NCBI RefSeq assembly: GCF_900104815.1
Contig: NZ_FNTD01000003.1
Coordinates: 124,001 to 188,000 of the forward strand
Source: Streptomyces misionensis
Lineage (GTDB): Bacteria > Actinomycetota > Actinomycetes > Streptomycetales > Streptomycetaceae
Direction: 5' to 3'
Length of the DNA stretch: 64,000 bases
Shown: in pieces, positions 15,614 to 23,525 of the stretch
How positions within the stretch are numbered: the stretch's first letter is position 1
How the letters are laid out: each line of letters starts with the position of its first letter
The notes under the pieces: generated by a model
Told to the model about the DNA's origin: nothing
Seen by the model: only the letters and a program-made list of their open reading frames with translations
Database searches by the model: none
Made by a program: the position numbers and the translations under genes

Positions 15614-16792
15614 ATGGAGCTGCACGAGGAGGAGGTCGTAGACGCCGAGCTGGTCGATGAGGACCACCTGCCGGCCGCGCTCACCGACCCGGGCATCGTC
15701 CTGGGCGGCGCTCTCGGTCGGCCGGTCCTCACCCAGCACACCGTGCTGCGCCCCGGTGAACTGCCCACCACACAGCGGCCGCAGTACACGCCCCAAGAGT
15801 TCTACCTCTCCGAGCAGGCCGCCCGCCTCATCGATGAGGAGTCCCTGCCGGAGAACACCAAGCGGAACCGCCGCTCACAGCGCGGCATGTTCGAGGACTG
15901 GTGCGCCGAGATGGGCCGGGTGGCCGTCCCGTGCCTGACCACCACGTACATCGAGTACATCGCCTCCCTCATCGCCCAGGGCAGGTACAGCCCGAACACC
16001 ATCCGGGCCCACAAGAGCGCGGTGCGCGCCATGCAGCCCGAGGACGCCAAGCCCGGCACCACCGAGGTCAACCGGCTCGTCAAGGAGTACGCGAAGAACT
16101 GGCACCGACGGAACCAGGTAAAGAAGGCACCACCCATCTCCGACGACCACTACCGCGCCATGGTCGCCACCTGCGACCAGCGCCACCCCATCGGCATCCG
16201 CGACCGCTGGGCCCTCCTCGTCGGCCGCGGCGGCCTCCACCGCCGCAGTGAACTCGCCGACCTGCTGCTGGAGCAGATCGAGGTCGAGGACGACTGGGTG
16301 ACGCACTACGTCGCCATGTCCAAGACCGACCAAAACGCCCACGGCGAGCACACCGACATCCCGGCCGACCCCGACGACCCCCTGATGTGCCCCGTCGACG
16401 CCACCCGGAAGTGGCTCAACTGCCTGCGGCGCCTCGGCATCCGCAGCGGCCCCGCCTACCGCGCCCTCACCGTCGCCGGAACCCTCCAGGACCGCCGCAC
16501 CGCCACCGCCCGCGGCGACCACGTCACCGGCGACGCCATCAACGACATGATCCGCGGCCGCGCCTTCGCGGCCGGCCTGCCCAACTGGCAGGACATCAGC
16601 GCCCACTCCCAGCGCCGCACCGGCGCCCAGCGGATTGCCGCAGTCGGCGGCGATCCGACCAAGCAGGGCCGCTGGAAAGCCGGGTCGGCCGTGGTCAAGC
16701 GCGAGTACCTGGACCGGGCCCAGTCCCGCGCGGAGAACCCCTGGCTGCTGGTGCAGGAGAAGCGGCGGACGGCGAAGAAGACCGCCCCGTAG
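15614..16792 (+). CDS. Tyrosine recombinase (integrase family)
   Basis: The 392-residue protein has an N-terminal SAM-like core-binding region (about 60-165: NTKRNRRSQRGMFEDWCAEM, YSPNTIRAHKSAVRAM). The catalytic domain carries R210/R211 in GGLHRRSEL, K237 in MSKTDQNAHG, H331-x2-R334 in ISAHSQRRTGAQR, W354 in GRWKAGSAV and the nucleophile Y365 in VKREYLD. It should cut and join DNA at specific sites. The palindrome field upstream is the obvious candidate substrate. All expected catalytic residues are present. Confidence 0.88.
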   Translation: MELHEEEVVDAELVDEDHLPAALTDPGIVLGGALGRPVLTQHTVLRPGELPTTQRPQYTPQEFYLSEQAARLIDEESLPENTKRNRRSQRGMFEDWCAEMGRVAVPCLTTTYIEYIASLIAQGRYSPNTIRAHKSAVRAMQPEDAKPGTTEVNRLVKEYAKNWHRRNQVKKAPPISDDHYRAMVATCDQRHPIGIRDRWALLVGRGGLHRRSELADLLLEQIEVEDDWVTHYVAMSKTDQNAHGEHTDIPADPDDPLMCPVDATRKWLNCLRRLGIRSGPAYRALTVAGTLQDRRTATARGDHVTGDAINDMIRGRAFAAGLPNWQDISAHSQRRTGAQRIAAVGGDPTKQGRWKAGSAVVKREYLDRAQSRAENPWLLVQEKRRTAKKTAP

Positions 16793-16842
16793 CAGGCTAG
16801 ATGTGATGCGGCTCACGGACTTCCCGTACTGTGCTGCGCCCC

Positions 16843-16870
16843 CCTTCAAGCCGAAGGGGTGAGGAAGGAG
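16843..16870 (+). promoter_or_regulatory. Hairpin and strong ribosome-binding site before a 49-aa gene
   Basis: CCCCTTC-AAGCC-GAAGGGG forms a 7-bp stem. It is followed directly by AAGGAGGTGAT, a full anti-16S complement. A hairpin so close to the Shine-Dalgarno sequence could control translation. Confidence 0.45.
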
Positions 16871-16879
16871 GTGATGCCC

Positions 16880-17029
16880 ATGTGCCACATCTGCGGTCAC
16901 CCTGGCCCGGAACACGCGGTCACGCTCGCGCCCGGCCAGTCGCTGCCGAAGCCCGGCACGTACGCGCCGCTGTGCACCGACCAGTGCGCGGCCTGCCGCA
17001 AGCAGCGCGCCGAGACGGACGCCCGCTGA
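16880..17029 (+). CDS. Small zinc-knuckle protein, 49 aa
   Basis: ATG at 16880 lies 8 bp after GGAGG and begins MCHICGHPGPEHAVTLAPGQ. CxxC at the start and C-x3-CxxC later (CTDQCAACRK) suggest one zinc site. ATG at 16874 is an alternative that leaves no spacing from GGAGG. It lies after the recombinase gene and converges on a minus-strand zinc-ribbon gene across a strong shared hairpin. Confidence 0.68.
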   Translation: MCHICGHPGPEHAVTLAPGQSLPKPGTYAPLCTDQCAACRKQRAETDAR

Positions 17030-17034
17030 CGCGA

Positions 17035-17074
17035 CGACGCCCCGCCGGTACGGTCCGGCGGGGCGTCGTCGTCT
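17035..17074. terminator. Bidirectional hairpin terminator
   Basis: ACGACGCCCCGCCGG ... CCGGCGGGGCGTCGT forms a 15-bp stem between two convergent genes. Confidence 0.78.
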
Positions 17075-17426
17075 GTCCAGACGGAGCCCGGGTCGCATGG
17101 CGCCGAGCCCGATGGCGGCGTCGTCACGCCAGGTGCGCCGCTGCCCGTCGGCGGTGCGCAGCGCCACCAGGACCCCGAGCCGGGCGAACCACTGGCCGGC
17201 CGTGAGGGTGGCCTGTCCCTCGCCGCAGATCACGCACACCGGCTCGGTCGGGTCGCCGGGGTGCCGGGCAATGGCCCCCATCCAGCCGAGGGCGATGGCC
17301 CCGGCGCACTCCATACACCCGAGCAGCGGGTCCGCCTGGTCCTGGTCGGTGACGAGGCGGCCGTCCCGGGCGACGACTGCGCCGGTCCCCAGGTCGACCA
17401 CCGGGCCGTCGCCGCGCGCGCTCATG
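17075..17426 (-). CDS. Zinc-ribbon hypothetical protein with no stop before the terminator
   Basis: ATG at 17426 begins MSARGDGPVVDLGTGAVVAR. CMEC and CVIC pairs 34 residues apart (LLGCMECAGA, EPVCVICGEGQ) suggest a zinc site, followed by a helix (TAGQWFARLGVLVALR). The frame stays open through the terminator hairpin and far into the antisense of the zinc-knuckle and recombinase genes, so the natural 3' end seems lost. I place the end at the hairpin. Its start lies 47 bp from CRISPR array 2. Confidence 0.5.
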
Positions 17427-17472
17427 CGGCGCAGCGCCTCCTGGAGCTGACGGCGTCGATGGTGCCGTGCGG

Positions 17473-17683
17473 GAGCTACCCCCGCGAGCGCGGGGACGAC
17501 CGGTCGGGCCAACCAGGCCCGTCGCGCCTGGAGGAACTACCCCCGCGGGCGCGGGGACGACAGTCCAGCGGACTCGGTCCGTTGGAGGCGTAGAGAACTA
17601 CCCCCGCGGGCGCGGGGACGACGCGGCGCCCACGGTCAGTGCGTGCAGCCGGGAGGAACTACCCCCGCGGGCGCGGGGACGAC
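17473..17683 (-). CRISPR. CRISPR array 2: four repeats, three spacers, type I-E-like
   Basis: Repeats of 28 bp lie at 17473-17500, 17534-17561, 17595-17622 and 17656-17683, with 33-bp spacers. On the plus strand they start GAACTACCCCCGCGGG and end GCGGGGACGAC; the lowest-coordinate repeat is variant (GAGC, GCGAGC). The sequence differs slightly from array 1 (GAAC instead of GAGC, GCGGGC instead of GCCGGC). The leader-like flank is on the right, so transcription is on the minus strand. No cas genes are in the window. Confidence 0.92.
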
Positions 17684-17790
17684 ACTTCGTGACCTGCGGT
17701 GTTGTCCGGTGGTCAAGTCATTCTGCTTTACCTCGGTTGCGGACCGCCAGGGCTCGGCTTTTCGCCCGGGTGACTCCCGCTCTCGTGGCG
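17684..17790 (-). promoter_or_regulatory. CRISPR array 2 leader
   Basis: It aligns with the array 1 leader: CTTCGTGACCTGCGGTG, GGTGGTCAAGTCATTCTGC, TTTACCTCGG and CCGCCAGGGCT. Conservation ends near 17765. Two loci sharing both repeat and leader indicate duplication or service by the same Cas machinery. Confidence 0.72.
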
Positions 17791-17861
17791 CGTGTTTTGT
17801 ACGGGCCCAGTGCAGGACCCAGCGATCCCCACCGGCAATGCGACCGATCTGCGCATTTACG

Positions 17862-18720
17862 CCGTGCGCCGCGCTACCGGCAGCTGCGCGACTGATGATT
17901 CGCAGTCGGCCCGTTGAGCGCGTTCGGCCCGGGCCCGGCGCAGCGCAGCCGCTTCGGCGGCTGCTGCCTGGCGGCGCCGCTGTACGCGGACGGCTTCGAT
18001 CGGGCCGGGCTGGTCGTCGGGGTCCGGGTCGGGGAAGGCGAGCCGGCTGAGCGCGCGCAGGGCGCGGGTCTATGACTCGATCGCCTTCTGGCTAGGCAGG
18101 TCTGCGTGCCTGTCAGGCCGTGCTGCTTGGTGAGCGGCGAGCGCCTGGTGGTAGCCGTGGCAGGCCATCTCGCGGGTCTTCAGCGGTGTCTGGGGCGCGG
18201 CCGCGGTCTGCGGGGCGGGCTTCACCGCGGGGGGTTCGGGCGTGGCGCCGGCGGCCAGGACGCGGATGGTGCGAACAGCGTCGGTCCCGACTTCCTGATT
18301 CACCGTGGCGATGATCCGGGCGGTGATCAGCCGCAGCTGCGTGGCGTATGCAGGCGAGTCGGGGCGCAGGTCCAGCTGTCCGGACTCGGGGTGGAACGCG
18401 ACGGCCTGGACATGCTCGGGCATCCGGGGCGAGACCGCGGCCGCGATGTCCGTCCAGCGGTCCAAGACGCTGCCGCCGGCAGCCGGAATGGCCCAGGCGC
18501 GCTCCGTCATCAGGCCCTGAAGCACGGCGGCGAACCCGGTCGGCTCGCGGCCGTCGCGCTTCACGGCACGCTGGGTGCGGCGGCGCGGCATCGCGGCCTC
18601 GCTGTCGCCGCGTTTACGGGCAGCCTCCCGAGCGGAGCGCAGCGCGACCCGTGCGAGGTCGACGCCCGACAGCTCCGGGCCGTCTGCGCCAGCCCGCTCG
18701 ATGCGGGTGGTGTCGGTCAT
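17862..18720 (-). pseudogene. DUF721 (DciA-like) protein, copy 2, interrupted by an in-frame stop
   Basis: ATG at 18720 begins MTDTTRIERAGADGPELSGV and includes REPTGFAAVLQGLMTERAW and AAGGSVLDRWTDIAAAV, the DUF721 core. Translation stops at TAG (18070-18072) after LPSQKAIES, giving 216 residues. The same frame then stays open to 17862 with clearly coding sequence (TRALRALSRLAFPDPDPDDQ, ending QLPVARRTA). This matches copy 1's tail AEAVEWQTAAMRELGRRAFP. The stop therefore truncates a longer protein, unless it is read through. The helicase-recruiting core is intact and may still work. Confidence 0.72.
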
Positions 18721-18729
18721 CTGGGCCTC

Positions 18730-20241
18730 CTACCGGTGGGTGATGGTCGTGTGCGAGCTGCGGGCGGTACTGGCCAGCTGGCGGGCACGGCGCATCATGT
18801 CCGCGCCGTAGATGCGTTCGGCTGCCTCGCGGCCCATGGAGTCGACCGCCAGATCGATCAGGTCGGTCACGCCCCGCATGAGCTCACCTCGCGCCTGCGC
18901 ACGCATCTGCTCAAACTGCGGGTCAGCCAGCCCCAAGTCCTCGTACCGGTCATCCGTGCTAGGGGCTTGGGCCTGGCGGTGGCCGCCGTTGGCCGCCTCG
19001 TGGACGTAGGCGATTGCCCGCGCCACCTGGCGCGTGACGGCGCGGCTGCTGGGGGCCTGCCAGTCGCCCTCGAACCGCTCCCGCTCGGCACGGACCTGCC
19101 GGATACGGTCACGGCGGGCGGCCTCGAGGGCGCCGCGCCACCGCTCGATCGCGTCGGCGCGCTTGGCGGGGGTATCGAGGATGTTCTCCCCGCCTGAGAG
19201 CAACACGGCGAGCAGGCCGGAGCCCCGACGGACGTGGGCTGCCTCGCCGCGGAAGTGCAGCCAGGCGCGGACGTCGGTCACGGTCCATCCGGCATCGGCC
19301 ACGTTCCGGGCCACCCAGGCGATCCGGGGCACCGAGCACCCGCGCAGCCACCCGAGCTCCTGGGTGAGCTCCCTCGCCAGCTGGAAGCGACGGCCCACTG
19401 CGTTCAGCTTCCGGCGGCCGCCGGCCTTCGCCTTGGACTTCTTCGGGGTGGGGGACTTGCTGGCCCCGCTTGCGAGCTTGCTCTCAGGGGGGAGGGAAGT
19501 ACCACCCGCAGAAGAAACAGTTGAGGTACCGACCTGCATTGGGGTGCAACGGACCTCATCCGAAACAGCCGTCACACGCCCCTGCTCAGCGCCCCTCACC
19601 GAGGCCTTCGCCCGGGCCTTCGACGACGTCTTCGAACGCGGCTTGCGCACCTTCCGGGCCGCCTTCTTCGCCAGCTTCGCCATCAGCTCCCGGCCGGCCT
19701 CCGCGATCCCGGACACCGCCCGCGTGTACGCCGGAGCATCGGCATCGCGCTGCACCGTGCGGATCCCCAGCGCGGCATCGAACTCCACCGGGATCATCCG
19801 CGCGAACTCGCTGGCCTGCGCCGGGCCGCCGGACACCCGTGTGCCCTTGACGATCCACGCGAGCAGCCCCGCCTCCCGCAGCATCGCCAGGTGGTATTCC
19901 ACCGACCGCTCCGACAGCCCGGTCCGGCGCACCAGGTACTCGATGCCCGGACGGCACGGAAAGAGCTGCGCGAGCTCCTGGGCGACGCGCACGGTCGTCG
20001 GCCCGAAGGAGCGAGGGCCGTGCGAGCGGTGCCGCCGCGGCTTGTAGAGCCCGGACCCGGCTACCCAGTGGACCGCCTGCATCCAGGAGTAGCCGTCGCC
20101 CGCGATCCGACTCGACGACGTCGACAGCCACTGGCTTGCCTCCGGCACGTAGAGACCGGGCAGCACGGAGACGCCCTCGTCGTCGACCGACGGACGCGGA
20201 GAAGGGAGTAGCACGGCGGCCGGTGCCGCCACGCTGCTCAT
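18730..20241 (-). CDS. Winged-helix protein, possible replication initiator
   Basis: The 503-residue protein has a conserved N-terminal part (GDGYSWMQAVHWVAGSGLYK, FGPTTVRVAQELAQLFPCRP) leading to a winged helix at about 95-140 (GIEYLVRRTGLSERSVEYHL). A Lys/Ala-rich linker of about 100 residues follows. A second helical domain starts at about 285 (LGWLRGCSVPRIAWVARNVA) and has a basic C-terminus. It is 10 bp upstream of a DciA-like gene, which supports a replication role. It could instead be a regulator; there is no catalytic motif. Confidence 0.7.
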   Translation of the reverse strand: MSSVAAPAAVLLPSPRPSVDDEGVSVLPGLYVPEASQWLSTSSSRIAGDGYSWMQAVHWVAGSGLYKPRRHRSHGPRSFGPTTVRVAQELAQLFPCRPGIEYLVRRTGLSERSVEYHLAMLREAGLLAWIVKGTRVSGGPAQASEFARMIPVEFDAALGIRTVQRDADAPAYTRAVSGIAEAGRELMAKLAKKAARKVRKPRSKTSSKARAKASVRGAEQGRVTAVSDEVRCTPMQVGTSTVSSAGGTSLPPESKLASGASKSPTPKKSKAKAGGRRKLNAVGRRFQLARELTQELGWLRGCSVPRIAWVARNVADAGWTVTDVRAWLHFRGEAAHVRRGSGLLAVLLSGGENILDTPAKRADAIERWRGALEAARRDRIRQVRAERERFEGDWQAPSSRAVTRQVARAIAYVHEAANGGHRQAQAPSTDDRYEDLGLADPQFEQMRAQARGELMRGVTDLIDLAVDSMGREAAERIYGADMMRRARQLASTARSSHTTITHR

Positions 20242-20782
20242 CGGCCCACCCCGGCCGGAGAGACGCGCGTTTCCTGATCCACCCGCCGACCCTGCACGTG
20301 ACGGCCTGTGGAAGGAGCCCGCCGAGCCCCGATTACTCCCGGCGCTCCCGTCAGGCGGTTAAGAACATTGGAATTGGTCCCGTCACACGGAACAGGGCGC
20401 TTGGCCGCAGTGGTAGCGCTCGTCGGACCGGCGCACGACGTGATGTCAGCTACGGTCAGACGGCGATGTGGCTGGTCTGCGTGGTATGGCGGGTATATGC
20501 GGGCATGCCGAAGCTGGCGCCCCGCAGGATGGTCATGCACAATGACTCCTGTGTCGAGGGGCTTGCCTCACGGCATGACGAAGCCCCTTCGCGGTGCTTC
20601 GGGTTCTGGGAGAACCGAGTTCGAACCGCTCGCAGCCGGGTGGCACCGGGGCGGGCAGCTCCTCCAAGAGGCGGCAACCTCGAGGAGAGCAGGTGGGCTC
20701 AGGTCCTGGTGACGGCAATCACCGGTGAACCGAAGCCCGGGGCGGCCAGAAGTCCTGCCGAGCAGGCGCCGCCCCTGAAGAC
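20242..20782. other. Gap upstream of the winged-helix gene
   Basis: I see no convincing gene. An A/T-leaning patch (TTAAGAACATTGGAATTGG, about 20361) is unusual for this DNA and could be a promoter or an origin element. GAGTTCGAACC at about 20618 looks like a tRNA T-loop but no stem forms. Confidence 0.35.
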
Positions 20783-20926
20783 TTACGTCATAACCGCCCC
20801 CTCAATAGGGGTGTGGGACGTCTGAGACATCACGAACGCCCCGTCGACGGACCAGCGGCCGGCATGGCTACTGACCCCACGGCGGGGTGCTGTGTGTCCG
20901 GTGATGGGTACGGGTACCCTGATCAC
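20783..20926 (-). CDS. Small hypothetical protein, 47 aa
   Basis: GTG at 20926 follows GAAGGAAGGTGCCGAC, a good ribosome-binding site. It reads VIRVPVPITGHTAPRRGVSS and then HAGRWSVDGAFVMSQTSHTP. The frame is also open upstream but without coding character there. It might be a peptide or a fragment; no modification enzyme lies next to it. Confidence 0.4.
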   Translation of the reverse strand: MIRVPVPITGHTAPRRGVSSHAGRWSVDGAFVMSQTSHTPIEGAVMT

Positions 20927-21287
20927 GTCGGCACCTTCCTTCACGCGAAAAGGGTGCTCGGCAGGCCTTCGGACTCCTTCCACAAAGTCCGTCGGCCCGT
21001 GGCCCCTCCCGGCTTGCCAAGGCCGGTCGACGGGGCCACTTCTTTTTTGATCAACGCTGTTGGTCACTCTACCGTTCCCGAGATCCGCACAGCACACCTG
21101 TGCGTGACGTGTCGTCACCACAACGCGCTGAGGTATGGGCTAGACAGATCCGGGCGCCAGCTTGGGGCCGTCCTCACCGACGATGACTGCGCCGACCGAG
21201 TAGGAGCCCGCGGCCGGAGGCACAGCGCGGCAAGATCGATCACGCGTTGTATCCAGCGGATGTCCTGGTCTCGGTCGGGCGTGTACA
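20927..21287. other. Gap without recognised genes
   Basis: No intact gene is seen. A T-rich patch with TTTTTTGATCAACG at about 21044 may end transcription or act as a promoter element for the small minus-strand gene. Confidence 0.3.
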
Positions 21288-21968
21288 TCAGCCCCGATCC
21301 TTCGGGGCGTAGCGCAGCAGCACGACGTCGCCGATCGCGTGGGTCTCCAGCAGCCGCATACGGGCGGTCGACCCGCCCGGGTAGTCGGCGGTGCCCAGAA
21401 ACTTCGGGGCGCCAGCCTGCCCCACCAGCAGCGGGGCGACGGCGATGTGGACCTCGTCGGCCAGGTTCTGGGACATGAGCTGGGTGTGGATTGTGCCGCC
21501 GCCCTCCACCATGAGTCGGCCGACTCCACGGCGCCCCAGCTCGTCCAGGACCAAGCCCCAGTTAAGCTCGGGGCCGAGGCTGACCACGTCAGCGAGGTCC
21601 CCGAGGGTCGCCTTCACCTTGTCGACAGCGGAGTCGACCGTGAAGACGAGCTTCTGATCCCCAAAGTGCCAGAACTTCAGGTCAGCGTCGAGGTCGCCGG
21701 AGGCCGTCACCGTCACCTTCAGCGGGTACTCCGACCGACCCTCCGCGAGCCGCTTCGCGCGGCGCTCCTCGGAGTTGACCAGCAGCCTCGGGTTGTCCTT
21801 CCGCATGGTCGTCGCGCCGATCAGGATCGCGTCGCAGGAGGCACGCACCTCGTCCACGCGGTCGAAGTCCTCAGCGTTGGAGAGCAGCAGCCGCTCGGGG
21901 CTGGTGTCGTCCAGGTAGCCGTCGACCGACATGGCGGCGGACAGCAGAACGTACGGGCGGGCAGTCAT
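21288..21968 (-). CDS. RibD C-terminal / dihydrofolate-reductase-fold reductase
   Basis: The 226-residue protein begins MTARPYVLLSAAMSVDGYLD, the classic RibD_C start. ASCDAILIGATTMRKDNPRL and LMVEGGGTIHTQLM are the NADPH- and substrate-binding segments of pyrimidine-reductase-like enzymes. Its start is 4 bp from the stop of the XRE-TPR gene, so the two are co-expressed. Members reduce riboflavin intermediates or other small molecules; as a lone plasmid gene the substrate is unknown. Confidence 0.85.
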   Translation of the reverse strand: MTARPYVLLSAAMSVDGYLDDTSPERLLLSNAEDFDRVDEVRASCDAILIGATTMRKDNPRLLVNSEERRAKRLAEGRSEYPLKVTVTASGDLDADLKFWHFGDQKLVFTVDSAVDKVKATLGDLADVVSLGPELNWGLVLDELGRRGVGRLMVEGGGTIHTQLMSQNLADEVHIAVAPLLVGQAGAPKFLGTADYPGGSTARMRLLETHAIGDVVLLRYAPKDRG

Positions 21969-21972
21969 CTGC

Positions 21973-23406
21973 TCAGGCTTCCGTTTCAGTCTCGTGTACG
22001 AGGGTGGAGTCGAAGGCGGCGCGGAACTCATCTACGACCGGCTCGCGCTGCCAGGGGATCAGGGCCTTGTCGAGGCGGGCGAGCTCGTTGGTGATGCGGC
22101 CGGAGCCGGTGTCCTCCGCCACGGTCAGCGCGTGCATCCCGATGGTGGCGGCCTGCTCCGGGGCGCGGGCACCGGCCAGCGCAACGGCCTGCCGAGCCAT
22201 GTAGACGCCGCGGTCGCGGTGGTAGCCGTCGGGCATCATCCGGATCGCGGCGGCGAACGCCTCCGCGGCCTGGGCGTGCTTGCCCAGAGCCTCCAGGCCC
22301 TGGGCGCGGTGAATCTCCACGTACGACGCGGTCAGCCACACACCCCACGGGGTGGGGTCGGCGGCGGCGCCATCGAGGACGTTGCGGACGTCGTCGATCG
22401 CCCGCTCGCTCTCGTCAGCATCACCGCGCAGCGCGTGCCCGTAGGCCTCGTACGTGCGCGCGACGGCGGCGAGTCGGCTGCGTGGCCGCGCCATCCGCTG
22501 GGCGGCTTCGGCGAGGTCGACCACATCGACCAGATCTCCGGTGTCGCCGGCCAGCTGGGCCTTGCGGGCCATGACATACGTGCTCAGGTCGCCGTCGCCG
22601 ACCGTCTGCGACCACTGCATCGCCCGGTCCAGCCAGTACGACGCCGCCTTCGGGTTGCCCAGGTCCTGGTAGAGCCAGGACAGGAGTTCGCCGTACTGGG
22701 TCTGCAGCTCCATGAGGTCATGCCGGTCGACGCCCTTGGCGTCGCGTCGGAGCACCTGGATGACCTCGATGTGGTCGCGCACTGCGCTGACCGCACGCCG
22801 GGGCCCGAGCAGGTTGTCGGTGTCGATCAGCACCCGGCGCGTGCGGCGCAGGTGCTCCACCGGCGTCGAGCCGTACGCCGACGCGGCCCGCGCCTTGCGA
22901 ACCAGCCCCGGTACCGAGCGTGAATCCGCGGACGCCGGCGAACCGACGCCGACCGTCGCAGCGGCTCCCAGCCCCACCCCCGCGCGCAGCAGCGCACGCC
23001 GATCCAGAGCCACCCAAACCACCGACCCATCAGCTAGACGACAGGGGACAGAGATCCCTTCACCGTCCGACGCTGCCTCGTCCGGTAAGGCCAGGGCCAG
23101 ATCCACAGACGACTTGGCCACATAAGCCGGCGAATTGGCCACATGGCAACGATCGTCGTCGATCCGCTCCCACAGCCGGAAGAGCATCCCGTTGGCGCCC
23201 AGCACCTGGTCCAGGAGCGCGGCCTGCGCTCGGTCAGCCTTCCGCTCAGCGCGCTCGAATCGCCCCAGGTGGCTGTGGTCGATCCGTGCTCGCTCGGCCA
23301 GGCCGCGCAGGGTCAGTCCACGCGTCTGACGTAGCTGCCGCAGTTCGTAACCCCAGTTATGCAGGGGGGACAACCAGGGCGTCAGCTCCCGTGGTTTCTG
23401 TGCCAT
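21973..23406 (-). CDS. XRE-family regulator with C-terminal TPR-like repeats
   Basis: In this 477-residue protein, residues about 15-75 form the helix-turn-helix (YELRQLRQTRGLTLRGLAER, IDHSHLGRFERAERK). After a linker with a small hydrophobic patch (RALLRAGVGLGAAATVGVGS) come many helical pairs of TPR type up to the C-terminus. This architecture is common in Streptomyces and often regulates a neighbouring enzyme or secondary metabolism. It is directly followed by the RibD-type reductase gene, its likely functional partner. Confidence 0.84.
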   Translation of the reverse strand: MAQKPRELTPWLSPLHNWGYELRQLRQTRGLTLRGLAERARIDHSHLGRFERAERKADRAQAALLDQVLGANGMLFRLWERIDDDRCHVANSPAYVAKSSVDLALALPDEAASDGEGISVPCRLADGSVVWVALDRRALLRAGVGLGAAATVGVGSPASADSRSVPGLVRKARAASAYGSTPVEHLRRTRRVLIDTDNLLGPRRAVSAVRDHIEVIQVLRRDAKGVDRHDLMELQTQYGELLSWLYQDLGNPKAASYWLDRAMQWSQTVGDGDLSTYVMARKAQLAGDTGDLVDVVDLAEAAQRMARPRSRLAAVARTYEAYGHALRGDADESERAIDDVRNVLDGAAADPTPWGVWLTASYVEIHRAQGLEALGKHAQAAEAFAAAIRMMPDGYHRDRGVYMARQAVALAGARAPEQAATIGMHALTVAEDTGSGRITNELARLDKALIPWQREPVVDEFRAAFDSTLVHETETEA

Positions 23407-23525
23407 CCCGCCTCAATCCTGTGGCTGATGTGGCCATTTCGCCCGGCCACATGGCAGTTATGGAACCGGTGGCTCCCCGCGGGCTAGAACCGAAATGGCG
23501 GTTCGAGTCCAGCGAGGGGGTGATG

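Noticed and set aside
15875..17034. Continuation of the zinc-ribbon frame antisense to the recombinase
   Set aside because: The recombinase has all catalytic residues on the plus strand; the antisense part has no protein character beyond the terminator.
20600..20640. tRNA-like T-loop (GAGTTCGAACC)
   Set aside because: The flanking bases do not form a T stem and no acceptor, D or anticodon arm fits upstream.
23495..23520. GGCGGTTCGAGTCC resembling a tRNA 3' end or att site
   Set aside because: Only two pairs of the T stem form, no tRNA body precedes it, and no direct repeat of it was seen elsewhere in the window.
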